Assembly (NCBI RefSeq): GCF_014323725.1
Contig: NZ_JABVED010000007.1
Span: forward strand, 118,250 to 182,249
Reading direction: 5' to 3'
From: Actinokineospora xionganensis
GTDB taxonomy: Bacteria > Actinomycetota > Actinomycetes > Mycobacteriales > Pseudonocardiaceae
DNA length: 64,000 bases
The translations under genes and the position numbers were made by a program. The stretch's first letter is position 1. Each line of letters opens with the position of its first letter. The notes beneath the pieces were generated by a model. The model was given only the letters and a program-made list of their open reading frames with translations, did not search any database and was not told the DNA's origin. Shown here piece after piece: positions 8,113 through 15,895 of this stretch.

Positions 8113-8976
8113 ATGCGCCCAGCAGCCTTGATCCTCGTCTTGACGATGCTCGCCACCGTCACGATCCCCGCGTCGGCGGCGTCGCCCGGCCGGGACTACG
8201 TCGCCCTGGGCGATTCCTACGCGGCGGGGCCCGGCATCCCGGTCCAGAACGCGACCCCGCCGGGCTGCGCCCGCTCCGACCAGAACTACGCCGCGCAACT
8301 GGCCCGCTGGCTCAACGTCGACACATTCCGCGACGTCACCTGCAGCGGCGCCACCACAGTGCACATGACCGCGCCCCAACAGGTCTCCGGCGGCCCCAAC
8401 CCACCCCAACTCGACGCGTTGAGCCCCCAGACCGACCTGGTCACCCTGACGATTGGCGGCAACGACATCGGCTTCGGCGAGATCCTGGCCCGCTGCGGCC
8501 AAGAGGGCGCCAAAGACCCGACGGGGAACCCTTGCCGGCGGTACTACACCCAGTCCGGCCGCGACATCCTCGCCGACCGTGTCACCGCCGTCGCCCCGAA
8601 GATCGCCCAGACCCTGGACGGCATCAGAAAGCGGGCGCCCCACGCCAAGATCCTCGTGGTCGGCTATCTGAGAATCCTGCCCCCACACACCGGCTGCTGG
8701 CCCTCAGTGCCCTTCGCCGCGGGCGACACCGCCTACTTCGACGGTGTCGAACGAGCCCTCAACGCCACCACGGCCGCCACCACCCACGCGGCAGGCGCAC
8801 ACTTCGTCGACCCGTACTACTTCTCCCTCGACCACGACGCCTGCCAACCCCGCGACCGCCGCTGGGTGGAGCCGCTGCAGCCAGCCAACCCCGCCGCCCC
8901 CATCCACCCCAACGCTACCGGAATGCGGGTGGTCGCAGGCCTCACCTGGGCAACCCACTTACTCACCCGCCGCTGA
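8113..8976 (+). CDS. Secreted SGNH/GDSL hydrolase
   Basis: A 287-residue exported esterase. The signal peptide ends at about SAA in residues 20-23. GDSYAAG places the nucleophile at Ser35, GGND lies at 115-118, and the catalytic His265 is in PIHPNATGM. It belongs to the same family as the gene at 587 but the two are clearly diverged, so this is not a recent duplication. Paired cysteines (about 52, 78, 126, 137) suggest disulfides in the secreted enzyme. The ATG at 8113 is preceded by a weak CAGGG. Confidence 0.9.
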   Translation: MRPAALILVLTMLATVTIPASAASPGRDYVALGDSYAAGPGIPVQNATPPGCARSDQNYAAQLARWLNVDTFRDVTCSGATTVHMTAPQQVSGGPNPPQLDALSPQTDLVTLTIGGNDIGFGEILARCGQEGAKDPTGNPCRRYYTQSGRDILADRVTAVAPKIAQTLDGIRKRAPHAKILVVGYLRILPPHTGCWPSVPFAAGDTAYFDGVERALNATTAATTHAAGAHFVDPYYFSLDHDACQPRDRRWVEPLQPANPAAPIHPNATGMRVVAGLTWATHLLTRR

Positions 8977-9331
8977 CCCGGCCTCCGCGACAGGCGACCC
9001 AGGCGGCGCTCCTCAGCCGGCCGGCGCTGGCTGATCACCCGCCGAAATCCGGCACCGCTCAGACAACCCTCGCCGGCGCCTGCCCCAGACCGCCTACCAC
9101 GAGGTGGTCGCTACCCCACCACCAACCGATAGCCCCCCACTGACCCGCACAAGAATCCGAAGACCACCGCCGGCCACCCAACCCTCGCCACTCGATCTCA
9201 CCAACCAAACGTCACCACCTACACCCCCACCGCGACCGGATGCTCCAGCGCTCCTTGGCCCTTGATACGAGAGAAGATCTGTCCCCATAGGACAAGAGCG
9301 CTACCTTGATGCAAAAGGACAAGGGAGCGTC
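8977..9331. other. Gene-free interval upstream of the PucR gene
   Basis: These 355 bp are strongly cytosine-rich on the plus strand and contain no convincing open frame. Near the right end the octamer AGGACAAG occurs twice (9289-9296 and 9316-9323). A possible -10 TACCTT (9302-9307) lies between the copies, about 25 bp before the PucR start, which has its own GGGAG. Confidence 0.5.
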
Positions 9332-10882
9332 ATGATCACCGTGCAAGGAGTCGTGGACCGCGTAGGCCCCACCCTCCTCCGCATAGTCGCCCCACACGAC
9401 CCCACCCCCCAGGTCAGCGACGTGATCATCGCCGAGGCGGGCAAACGCACCCACATAGCCACCGGCGACCTCGTCCTCGGCATCGCCGTCTCCTCGACCG
9501 CCGAGGCCGTCGAACTGGTCCGCCACAGCGGCAGCCACGCCGCGGCGGCCGTGCTCCTCAAACCTCCACACGCCTCCCGCAGCGCCGTCAAGACCGCCGC
9601 CCAGCGCGGGGGCACGGCTGTCGTGGAGGTGCATTCCGGCGCCGCCTGGGCCCAACTCGTGTGGCTGTTGCGCTCGGTTCTCGACGCCGCCGCCGACGAG
9701 TCCGACTCCTCCGGCACCGTCACCGACGCGGGCCCCTTCGGCGACCTCTTTCGGCTCGCCGACGCGGCCGCTGCCGTCATCGACGCGCCGGTCACGATCG
9801 AGGACGCCAACTCCCGTGTCCTCGCGTACTCCGCCCGACAGGACCGGACCGACCCTGCGCGCGTGTCCACGATCATGGGCAGGCGAGTCCCGGACGATGT
9901 CCTGGCCCGGTTCCGCTCCCGCGGTGTTTTCCGCGAGCTGAGCCGCGGCCGAACCACGATCTTCGTGCCCGCGCAGCGCGATGGCACCTTGCCCCGCCTG
10001 ATCGTGCCGATCCGCATGGGCGGGGAGCTACTGGGCTCGATGTGGGCGGTCGTCCCGGGTCCCGTCCAGGACGCGCGGGCCGCCGCGTTCGCCGACACAG
10101 CACCGGTCGTGGCCCTGCACCTGTTGCGACGCCGGGCCCGGGAGGACAGCGAGCGCAGGCGGACCGCCGAGTTGGTCCGCTCGGCGCTGCAGGGCACGGG
10201 CAGCGCGCGGCTGGTCGCCGCCGAACTGGATCTGGCCCCGGACACCGCCCACCGGGTCGTGGCGATCGACGTGCAGACTGAGGACGCCCTGGGTGGCGAA
10301 GGCGTGCGCCTCGCCCTGGTCCAACGGCTGACCGACGGCATCGGCCGCCGCCCCGCGGTGGCCGACATGCATGGCGTCCTCTACGCCGTGGTTCCCGACC
10401 AGCCGGGCGACACCGGGTGGACCGAGGTCCGCGCCGCCTTGGCCGCGTCCAGCGGCGCCCTGGTCGCGGCTGGCTCACCGGTGGATGTCGCCGACCTGGC
10501 CCGGTCGCGCACCGAGGCCGATGAAGCACTCAGCCTCCTGCGCGCGGGTCTCGTGGAGGGCCCGGTGGCCGTCCACGACGACGTGTGGGCGGTGCTCGTC
10601 CTGCACCGGGCGGCGGTGGCCGCGGCCGGGGTCACCTCGTTCGGGCCGCTCGCCGCGCTCCGCGCCGCCGACGAGGAATCCGACGGCTGGTACCTGGACA
10701 CGCTCTACGAGTGGCTCCGCCACTCCGGCGATCCCCGCTCCGCCGCGGCCGCCCTGCGGATCCACCCGAACACCCTCCGATACCGCATGTCACGGGTGAC
10801 CGCGGCGCTCGACGCCGACCTGACCGAGCCCGATGTCCGACTCGCGCTACTCACACAGTTAGTAGCCATCCGCTGGGCGTGA
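9332..10882 (+). CDS. PucR-family transcriptional regulator
   Basis: A 516-residue regulator. The N-terminal 110 residues resemble the PucR purine-catabolism-like domain, a GAF-like region spans about 130-260, a GGDEF-like fold common in this family spans about 280-400, and the C-terminal PucR helix-turn-helix reads ALRIHPNTLRYRMSRV. The gene lies directly upstream of alanine dehydrogenase in the same orientation. In Bacillus subtilis the PucR-type protein AdeR activates ald, so an equivalent role here is a strong inference. The 14-bp palindrome at 10899-10912 between the two genes is a candidate binding site. The start ATG follows GGGAG. Confidence 0.87.
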   Translation: MITVQGVVDRVGPTLLRIVAPHDPTPQVSDVIIAEAGKRTHIATGDLVLGIAVSSTAEAVELVRHSGSHAAAAVLLKPPHASRSAVKTAAQRGGTAVVEVHSGAAWAQLVWLLRSVLDAAADESDSSGTVTDAGPFGDLFRLADAAAAVIDAPVTIEDANSRVLAYSARQDRTDPARVSTIMGRRVPDDVLARFRSRGVFRELSRGRTTIFVPAQRDGTLPRLIVPIRMGGELLGSMWAVVPGPVQDARAAAFADTAPVVALHLLRRRAREDSERRRTAELVRSALQGTGSARLVAAELDLAPDTAHRVVAIDVQTEDALGGEGVRLALVQRLTDGIGRRPAVADMHGVLYAVVPDQPGDTGWTEVRAALAASSGALVAAGSPVDVADLARSRTEADEALSLLRAGLVEGPVAVHDDVWAVLVLHRAAVAAAGVTSFGPLAALRAADEESDGWYLDTLYEWLRHSGDPRSAAAALRIHPNTLRYRMSRVTAALDADLTEPDVRLALLTQLVAIRWA

Positions 10883-10898
10883 TGTGCTCGTAGCACAA

Positions 10899-10912
10899 CT
10901 GACCCGGGTCAG
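10899..10912. promoter_or_regulatory. Perfect 14-bp palindrome upstream of ald
   Basis: CTGACCCGGGTCAG is fully symmetrical and lies 87 bp before the ald start. A short inverted repeat (GTGCT-CGT-AGCAC) at 10884-10896 sits directly upstream, beginning just after the pucR stop. The palindrome has no poly-T and is therefore more likely an operator, for the PucR regulator or another nitrogen regulator, than a terminator. Confidence 0.5.
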
Positions 10913-10998
10913 CCTCGTGCCCACGACACGATGACACCGCCGCACGCGTGTCCGACCGTGGTACAGCACACCCCGAATGGCCCAGAGAGGACATCCCG

Positions 10999-12114
10999 TT
11001 GAAGATCGCCGTCCCCCGCGAGATCAAGAACCACGAGTACCGGGTGGCGCTCACGCCAGCGGGTGCCCATGAGCTGACCAGCCGCGGCCACGATGTCTTC
11101 ATCGAGGCCGGCGCGGGCTTGGGCTCGGCCATCACCGATGAGGAATACCTCGGCGCGGGCGCGAAGGTCCTCGCGACCGCCGACGAGGTGTGGGCCGAGG
11201 GCGACCTGGTCCTGAAGGTCAAGGAGCCCATCGCGGTCGAGTACCCGCGGCTGCGCAAGGGCCAGACCCTCTTCACCTACCTGCACCTGGCCGCCGACGA
11301 GGCGTTGACCAAGGCCCTGCTGGAGTCGGGCGTCACCGCCATCGCGTACGAGACCGTGCAGACGAGCAACGGCGCGCTGCCGCTGCTGGCGCCGATGTCC
11401 GAGGTCGCGGGCCGGCTGTCCGCTCAGGTCGGCGCGTTCGCCCTGATGAAGCCGTCCGGTGGGCGCGGTGTGCTCCCCGGTGGCGTGCCGGGTGTGACCC
11501 CGGCGAAGGTCGTCGTCATCGGGGGCGGCGTCGCGGGTGTGAACGCGGCCACCATCGCTCTGGGCATGGGCGCTGAGGTGCAGGTCCTGGACACCAACGT
11601 GGATCGGCTGCGCCAGATCGACAACCAGTTCGGCGGCCGCGTCCGCACTGTCGCGTCGAACCGCTACGCCGTCGAGCAGGCCGCCCGCGAGGCGGACCTG
11701 GTGATCGGCGCCGTCCTGGTGCCGGGCGCCAAGGCCCCGAAGCTGATCAGCAACGCGCTGGTGGCGGAGATGCAGCCGGGTTCGGTGCTCGTCGACATCG
11801 CCATCGACCAGGGCGGCTGCTTCGAGGACTCGCGCCCCACGACGCACGCGGACCCGACCTACCCGGTGCACAACTCGATCTTCTACTGCGTCGCGAACAT
11901 GCCTGGCGCGGTCCCGAGGACGTCGACCTACGCGCTGACGAACGTCACGTTGCCGTACGCGGTGGCTTTGGCCGACAAGGGCTGGAAGACCGCCCTGCGC
12001 GACGACGCCGCTCTGGCTCTGGGCTTGAACACCCACGACGGCCTGCTGACCAACGCTCCGGTCGCGACCGCCCATGCCCTGCCCGCGACCTCGCTGGACT
12101 CCGTCCTCGCCTGA
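10999..12114 (+). CDS. ald: L-alanine dehydrogenase
   Basis: A 371-residue NAD-dependent enzyme that interconverts L-alanine and pyruvate plus ammonia. Substrate residues are Arg15 (EYRVAL), Lys75 (LKVKEPI) and His96 (YLHLAAD). They fall at the same numbers as in the mycobacterial enzyme if translation starts at TTG 10999. The Rossmann motif is IGGGVAGVNAA and the family signature EMQPGSVLVDIAIDQGG is present. The TTG has AGAGGA about eight bases upstream, and the length equals the family norm, so a more distal start at 10948 is rejected. It is expressed downstream of a PucR-type regulator. Confidence 0.95.
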   Translation: MKIAVPREIKNHEYRVALTPAGAHELTSRGHDVFIEAGAGLGSAITDEEYLGAGAKVLATADEVWAEGDLVLKVKEPIAVEYPRLRKGQTLFTYLHLAADEALTKALLESGVTAIAYETVQTSNGALPLLAPMSEVAGRLSAQVGAFALMKPSGGRGVLPGGVPGVTPAKVVVIGGGVAGVNAATIALGMGAEVQVLDTNVDRLRQIDNQFGGRVRTVASNRYAVEQAAREADLVIGAVLVPGAKAPKLISNALVAEMQPGSVLVDIAIDQGGCFEDSRPTTHADPTYPVHNSIFYCVANMPGAVPRTSTYALTNVTLPYAVALADKGWKTALRDDAALALGLNTHDGLLTNAPVATAHALPATSLDSVLA

Positions 12115-12121
12115 GGTTTCC

Positions 12122-12149
12122 GTCCCGGCCCCACCCGGCGGGCCGGGAC
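12122..12149 (+). terminator. Hairpin after ald
   Basis: A perfect 10-bp stem GTCCCGGCCC / GGGCCGGGAC with an 8-nt loop starts seven bases after the ald stop. This is the expected position of an intrinsic terminator. Confidence 0.75.
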
Positions 12150-12404
12150 TCCCTCTGGCTTGATTGTTCAACTCTCGATCGGTATCAAGGGCGGCCAGGA
12201 CGAGGGAGCAGGGGAAGTGCAGGGATTAACGGCATCGCCGGGGCAAGCTGGTTCGGGGTCAGCCTGGGTGTGCGTTTGAGCTGCGATGCGGATGCGGCAA
12301 CAACAATCCACAGTGAGGCACACACCCACCCACCCCCAGCTTGGCCCGCGCCACTACGCGCAGGTTTGGCAATGGGCCCGGCCCCACTCGCCATCCGCCA
12401 TCCG

Positions 12405-12432
12405 CCCGTGGCCCGTGGCCCGTGGCCCGTGG
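12405..12432. repeat. Four tandem CCCGTGG heptamers
   Basis: The 7-bp unit CCCGTGG is repeated four times without interruption, then degrades to CCCACCG. It lies in non-coding DNA and looks like slippage expansion. Confidence 0.85.
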
Positions 12433-12444
12433 CCCACCGTGCCT

Positions 12445-12637
12445 CACACCCTGCGACGCGCGCAGCCACTGACTCACACCCGCCGATGCGCGCAGCGCGA
12501 GCCCAACTGCCGGGTGCGGACTGGAATGCCCACCGATCCACCGTGGGCGACATGCCTATTGGTTACACACCCGATGCGCGCAGCGCGAGCCCCCACTGGT
12601 CCGGCAGGGCTGGGATGGCCACCGATCGCACCGTGGG
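12445..12637. repeat. Decayed repeat array (two 72-bp copies and a fragment)
   Basis: Copies at 12475-12547 and 12566-12637 both run from CACACCC through GATGCGCGCAGCGCGAGCCC to CACCGTGGG, with small indels between them. A truncated third copy at 12445-12467 keeps only the beginning. They are direct repeats in non-coding DNA of unknown origin. Confidence 0.7.
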
Positions 12638-12720
12638 GGTCCGGGGGGTCGCCCCCCGGGTCAAGATGACGAAAATCCCCCGGCGAGCGCTCTCCGCGAG
12701 CATGTGGACGCGGATTTGAG

Positions 12721-12765
12721 GGCGGCCCGCTCAACCAGCCTGGGGGTCACTGGGAGCGGGCCGCC
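12721..12765. repeat. Inverted repeat with 12-bp perfect arms
   Basis: GGCGGCCCGCTC (12721-12732) is the exact complement of GAGCGGGCCGCC (12754-12765), with a 21-nt loop. It could be a terminator serving leftward or rightward transcripts, or an extruding structure. No adjacent gene requires it. Confidence 0.6.
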
Positions 12766-12855
12766 ACCTATAGCTTAGGCATATTCGGTCTTGAGCGCCG
12801 CATCGGGGGGCAGGCGAGTTGTGAATATTTGTCCACGGACAGTAGGTACGTTCCG

Positions 12856-12868
12856 GTGAACTGTTCAC
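12856..12868. promoter_or_regulatory. 13-bp palindrome upstream of paired small genes
   Basis: GTGAAC-T-GTTCAC is symmetrical around one base and lies 73 bp before the likely start at 12941. It stands in the only AT-richer intergenic stretch nearby, which suggests an operator. The regulator is unknown. Confidence 0.45.
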
Positions 12869-12940
12869 GACCAGCGCACATTCGGGTGAATACCCCCGGT
12901 AGGGGTAGTGAGTTCCCCCTGTAGGACCGATGTTCCCTCT

Positions 12941-13138
12941 GTGACTGAGCCCCGGTGGTACGTCGGTTGCCATGATCCGTTCGGCAGGGATCGGGCGTTG
13001 ACGGTGTTGGTCGAGGATGACCGTGTCGTGTTGGTGCCGCCGCCCGGTGCTTCGGCTGTGTTGTCGGCGCAGCAGACGCGGTCGTTGGGTCTGGTGTTGG
13101 ATCAGGCCGCGGGCCGCGCGGATGAAGTCCGGGCCTGA
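12941..13138 (+). CDS. Small hypothetical protein (65 residues)
   Basis: Reading from GTG at 12941 gives a 65-residue protein starting with VTEPRWYVGCHDPFGRDRAL and ending in an alanine-rich helix. An in-frame GTG at 12908 is the alternative. I do not recognise a named domain. It resembles the short actinobacterial proteins often found paired with a second small protein, and its stop overlaps the start of the next gene (TGATG), so the two are coupled. Confidence 0.6.
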   Translation: MTEPRWYVGCHDPFGRDRALTVLVEDDRVVLVPPPGASAVLSAQQTRSLGLVLDQAAGRADEVRA

Positions 13139-13521
13139 TGGCAGACGATCCGTTGCGTGAGGCCGTGTTGCGTCGGTTGGCGCTGCTGGACGAGGCCGCG
13201 GGCAATGCTGATGCGGATACGTTGCTTCCGTTGGCGCGCAGCGAGATCACCAGGTTGGCCGATGGGTGGCGGCTGTTGCTCACGGTCCACCAGCAGGGGG
13301 CTGATCTGCGGTGTCAGGCTTGCCCGCCGGGGTGGGGCGGGTTCCGTGGCAGGCGTTGGCCGTGCCAGGTGTGGAAGATGGCTCATGAGCATCTGATCGG
13401 CGAGGGCGTTCCGCACCGTGAGCGGACGAAGCCGCTGCGCAATCCGTTTGGGAAGCCGGGGCGGGTGGTCCCGCCGGAGTCTCCCGCGGAGGTCACGACC
13501 GAGATCCCGGTGGTTCGCTGA
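13138..13521 (+). CDS. Small hypothetical protein with paired cysteines
   Basis: A 127-residue soluble protein with an N-terminal helical half, then a central LRCQACPPGWGGF and a PCQVWKMAHEHLIGE segment. The three cysteines and the histidine could form a metal site. It is coupled to the preceding 65-residue gene by a stop-start overlap. It shows no signal peptide and no recognisable family; the pair may be a two-component cytoplasmic module of unknown function. Confidence 0.65.
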   Translation: MADDPLREAVLRRLALLDEAAGNADADTLLPLARSEITRLADGWRLLLTVHQQGADLRCQACPPGWGGFRGRRWPCQVWKMAHEHLIGEGVPHRERTKPLRNPFGKPGRVVPPESPAEVTTEIPVVR

Positions 13522-13639
13522 CGGCGATCGTCCATCACGCTGGGTGAACAATGGCGCCAGTCCTCCCGTGTCGCGACGCGGTGTAGTCGTCATGGGGCAA
13601 GATGGCCGCCACGACAGCCTGGCGAGCAGGAGGGGCCCT

Positions 13640-14851
13640 GTGCAGGACGGTAGCGGTCGCATCGTGGTGCAGAACCTGACCAAGAACTTCGGTCAGGTCG
13701 CCGCGGTGCAGAACCTGAGTTTCCATGTGGAGCCGGGGTCGGTCACCGGCTTCCTCGGGCCGAACGGCGCGGGCAAGACGACGACGCTTCGGATGTTGCT
13801 CGGCCTTGTGCGGCCGACGGCTGGCCACTCGACGATCAACGGGCAGCCGTTCGAGCGGTTGGGCAACCCTGGTCGGGTTGTCGGCGCGGTGCTCGAGGCG
13901 CAGGGGTTTCACCCCACACGGTCGGCGCTCAACCATCTGCGGGTTTACGCCGCGGCGATGGGGTTGCCTGATCAGCGTGCGCATGAGGTGATCCAGCTTG
14001 TCGGGCTGGCTGGTGCGGCGCATCGGGCGGCGGGTGGTTTCTCGCTGGGTATGAAGCAGCGGTTGGCTTTGGCCACCGCGCTCTTGGGCGACCCGCAGGT
14101 GCTGGTGCTCGACGAGCCGGCGAACGGGCTCGACCCGGAGGGCATCGCCTGGCTGCGCACGTTCCTGCGGACGTTCGCCGCGTCCGGTCGGACCGTGCTG
14201 ATCTCCAGCCACCTGTTGGCCGAGGTCGAGCAGACCATCGACCAGGTGGTGATCATCAGCCGCGGGCAGACCGTCTTCTACGGAATGCTCGACGATCTGC
14301 GCCGCTCGCAGCAGTCGCGGGTGCTCGTGCAGCCCGCGGACGCGTCCGCGTTCGTCGCGGCGTTGCAGGCGGCCGGGATCAACGGCATCCAGCCGATGCC
14401 GGACGGCAGGGTCGCGGTCACCGACGCCACGATCCAGCAGATCGGCGACGTGGCGGCCAAGGCGGGCGTCGCGACGTACGGCATGCAGGAGGAGAAGGTC
14501 GACCTGGAGCAGCTGTTCTTCCGGCTGACCAGCGGCCAGTACACCGCACCGGGCTACGCGGCGCCGGGCTACGCACCACCGCCTCAGCACGGCGGTTACG
14601 CGCTTCCCGCTGAGGCCTACCAGCAGCAGCAATACCAACAGCAGCAATACCAGCAGCAGCAATACCAGCAGCAGCAATACCAGCAGCCGCCGCAGCAGGC
14701 TTACCAGCAGCAGGCCTATCAGCCGCCGCCGCAGGACTACGCCCAGCAGTACCAGCCACCGGTCCAGGAGTCCTCGCCGTATCAGCCGCCCGCGCCGGAT
14801 CCGACGCCCGCGCCGCAGCAGGACAACACCGGACAGGGAGGCAACGCCTGA
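13640..14851 (+). CDS. ABC transporter ATP-binding protein with Gln/Tyr-rich C-terminal tail
   Basis: A protein of about 403 residues. The first 300 are an ABC ATPase of the drug/antibiotic type, with Walker A GPNGAGKTT, signature FSLGMKQRL, Walker B VLVLDEPANGLDPEG and the switch His in LISSHLLAEVEQ. The last 100 or so residues are low complexity: four perfect QQQQY pentapeptides followed by Gln/Pro/Tyr-rich sequence. This tail is not part of the ABC fold. GTG 13640 is chosen because AGGAGGGG lies just upstream. The stop overlaps the permease start (TGATG), so they form one transporter. Confidence 0.9.
   Translation: MQDGSGRIVVQNLTKNFGQVAAVQNLSFHVEPGSVTGFLGPNGAGKTTTLRMLLGLVRPTAGHSTINGQPFERLGNPGRVVGAVLEAQGFHPTRSALNHLRVYAAAMGLPDQRAHEVIQLVGLAGAAHRAAGGFSLGMKQRLALATALLGDPQVLVLDEPANGLDPEGIAWLRTFLRTFAASGRTVLISSHLLAEVEQTIDQVVIISRGQTVFYGMLDDLRRSQQSRVLVQPADASAFVAALQAAGINGIQPMPDGRVAVTDATIQQIGDVAAKAGVATYGMQEEKVDLEQLFFRLTSGQYTAPGYAAPGYAPPPQHGGYALPAEAYQQQQYQQQQYQQQQYQQQQYQQPPQQAYQQQAYQPPPQDYAQQYQPPVQESSPYQPPAPDPTPAPQQDNTGQGGNA
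14621..14680 (+). repeat. In-gene tandem repeat encoding (QQQQY)4
   Basis: A 15-bp unit CAGCAGCAGCAATAC is present four times, with a single A/G difference in the second copy. It encodes four QQQQY pentapeptides. The near-identity of the DNA suggests recent slippage expansion, so copy number may vary between strains. Confidence 0.95.
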
Positions 14852-15756
14852 TGGGCAACATGATCAAGGCGGAGTTCCGCAAGATCCTGACCACCAAGCT
14901 GTGGTGGGCCATGATGATCCCCGCGTTCCTGGTGGCGGGCGGCTGGGCGCTCGGCGGCGCCGCGCTGACCACGGAGATCGCCAACGACCTGTCCCGCGAG
15001 GACGTCATCCAGCAGTTCGACATCCCGATCAACGAGGTGTCGTGGTCGGTGATCGCGCTGGCCCGCGCGATGAACATCGCGTCGATCTTCCCGATGCTCT
15101 TCGGCGCCCTCGGCCTCGCGAGCGAGTTGCACCGCCGCACGATCACGACCACGTTCCTGACCGCGTCGACCCGCCCGGGCGTGCTCACCGCCAAGGCGAT
15201 CGTCTACACGGTGTGGGGTGTGATCTACGGGCTGGTCATCGCCGTCGCGGTCTCGTTCGGCGCGCTGCTCGGGTCGGACAGCAACCACCTGCCCGACGGC
15301 AAGCAGTGGGCCCTGGTGCTGCTCGCGGGCGTGATCATGTGCACCCTGTGGACGCTGTTCGGTCTCGGGGTCGGCGCGCTGATCGGGTCGCCGGTGGGCA
15401 CGATCGTGATCCTGCTGATCTACGCGCTCGTCATCGGCCCGTTCGGCGAGTTCGTGCTCTTCTCCGCGACCGACGGCTCGAACCTGCCCGGCTTCCTGCC
15501 GAACGGCTCGGCCAATGGCATGACCGGCTCGACCGCGAGCGCGCTGCTGTTCGAGCAGATCCAGGCCCTGGTCCTCAACCTGGGCGGGGAGATGGTCACC
15601 GAAGACCGGCGCGAGACCTTCGACCAGGCCATCCGCGCGGTGGCGGGTGCGCCCGGCGCGCTCTCGCTGTGGCTGAGCACCCTGGTCTTCCTGGCCTGGA
15701 CAGCCTTGTTCTTCGGCACCGGCATGTGGCGCAACCAGACCCGCGACATCACCTGA
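14851..15756 (+). CDS. ABC-2-type transporter permease
   Basis: A 301-residue membrane protein with six predicted hydrophobic segments and a large central external loop. The first segment follows a cytoplasmic MGNMIKAEFRKILTTKLWW, typical of ABC-2 permeases. It overlaps the ATPase gene by one base and is its obvious partner. The substrate is not deducible; family members export drugs, lipids or peptides, or act in self-resistance. Confidence 0.88.
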   Translation: MGNMIKAEFRKILTTKLWWAMMIPAFLVAGGWALGGAALTTEIANDLSREDVIQQFDIPINEVSWSVIALARAMNIASIFPMLFGALGLASELHRRTITTTFLTASTRPGVLTAKAIVYTVWGVIYGLVIAVAVSFGALLGSDSNHLPDGKQWALVLLAGVIMCTLWTLFGLGVGALIGSPVGTIVILLIYALVIGPFGEFVLFSATDGSNLPGFLPNGSANGMTGSTASALLFEQIQALVLNLGGEMVTEDRRETFDQAIRAVAGAPGALSLWLSTLVFLAWTALFFGTGMWRNQTRDIT

Positions 15757-15883
15757 TACTAGTCCGCCACCCCGGAATTTTAGGTTGAGTCACCTTGGCA
15801 TGCAGCCGCGGCGGAAAGTGGGTAACCGTGGTCAGGCCGCGTCACGGTCCCCTTGGGCGGCGGTCGGTTTGTCGGACAGGACC

Positions 15884-15889
15884 TAATCT
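15884..15889 (+). promoter_or_regulatory. Leaderless -10 of the fused ABC exporter gene
   Basis: TAATCT ends exactly seven bases before the GTG at 15896, which has no ribosome-binding site. A leaderless mRNA is implied. The -35 region is weak. Confidence 0.55.
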
Positions 15890-15895
15890 GGCGGG

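Larger units (their letters stand above)
12150..12940. other. Gene-poor interval with decayed repeats and hairpins
   Basis: Almost 800 bp contain no frame with a ribosome-binding site or family resemblance. The interval holds four tandem CCCGTGG heptamers, imperfect repeats of about 72 bp, a short GC hairpin (CCGGGGGG-TCG-CCCCCCGG, 12641-12659), a long inverted repeat at 12721-12765 and, beyond 12766, a more AT-rich upstream region with a 13-bp palindrome. The individual elements are listed separately. Confidence 0.6.

Noticed and set aside
12270..12719. Open frames across the repeat-rich interval
   Set aside because: They run through tandem repeats and hairpins, change frame between repeat copies and give Pro/Arg/His-rich products.
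12856..12868. GTGAACTGTTCAC as a CRP site
   Set aside because: The half-sites are one base too close for the GTGA-N6-TCAC consensus.
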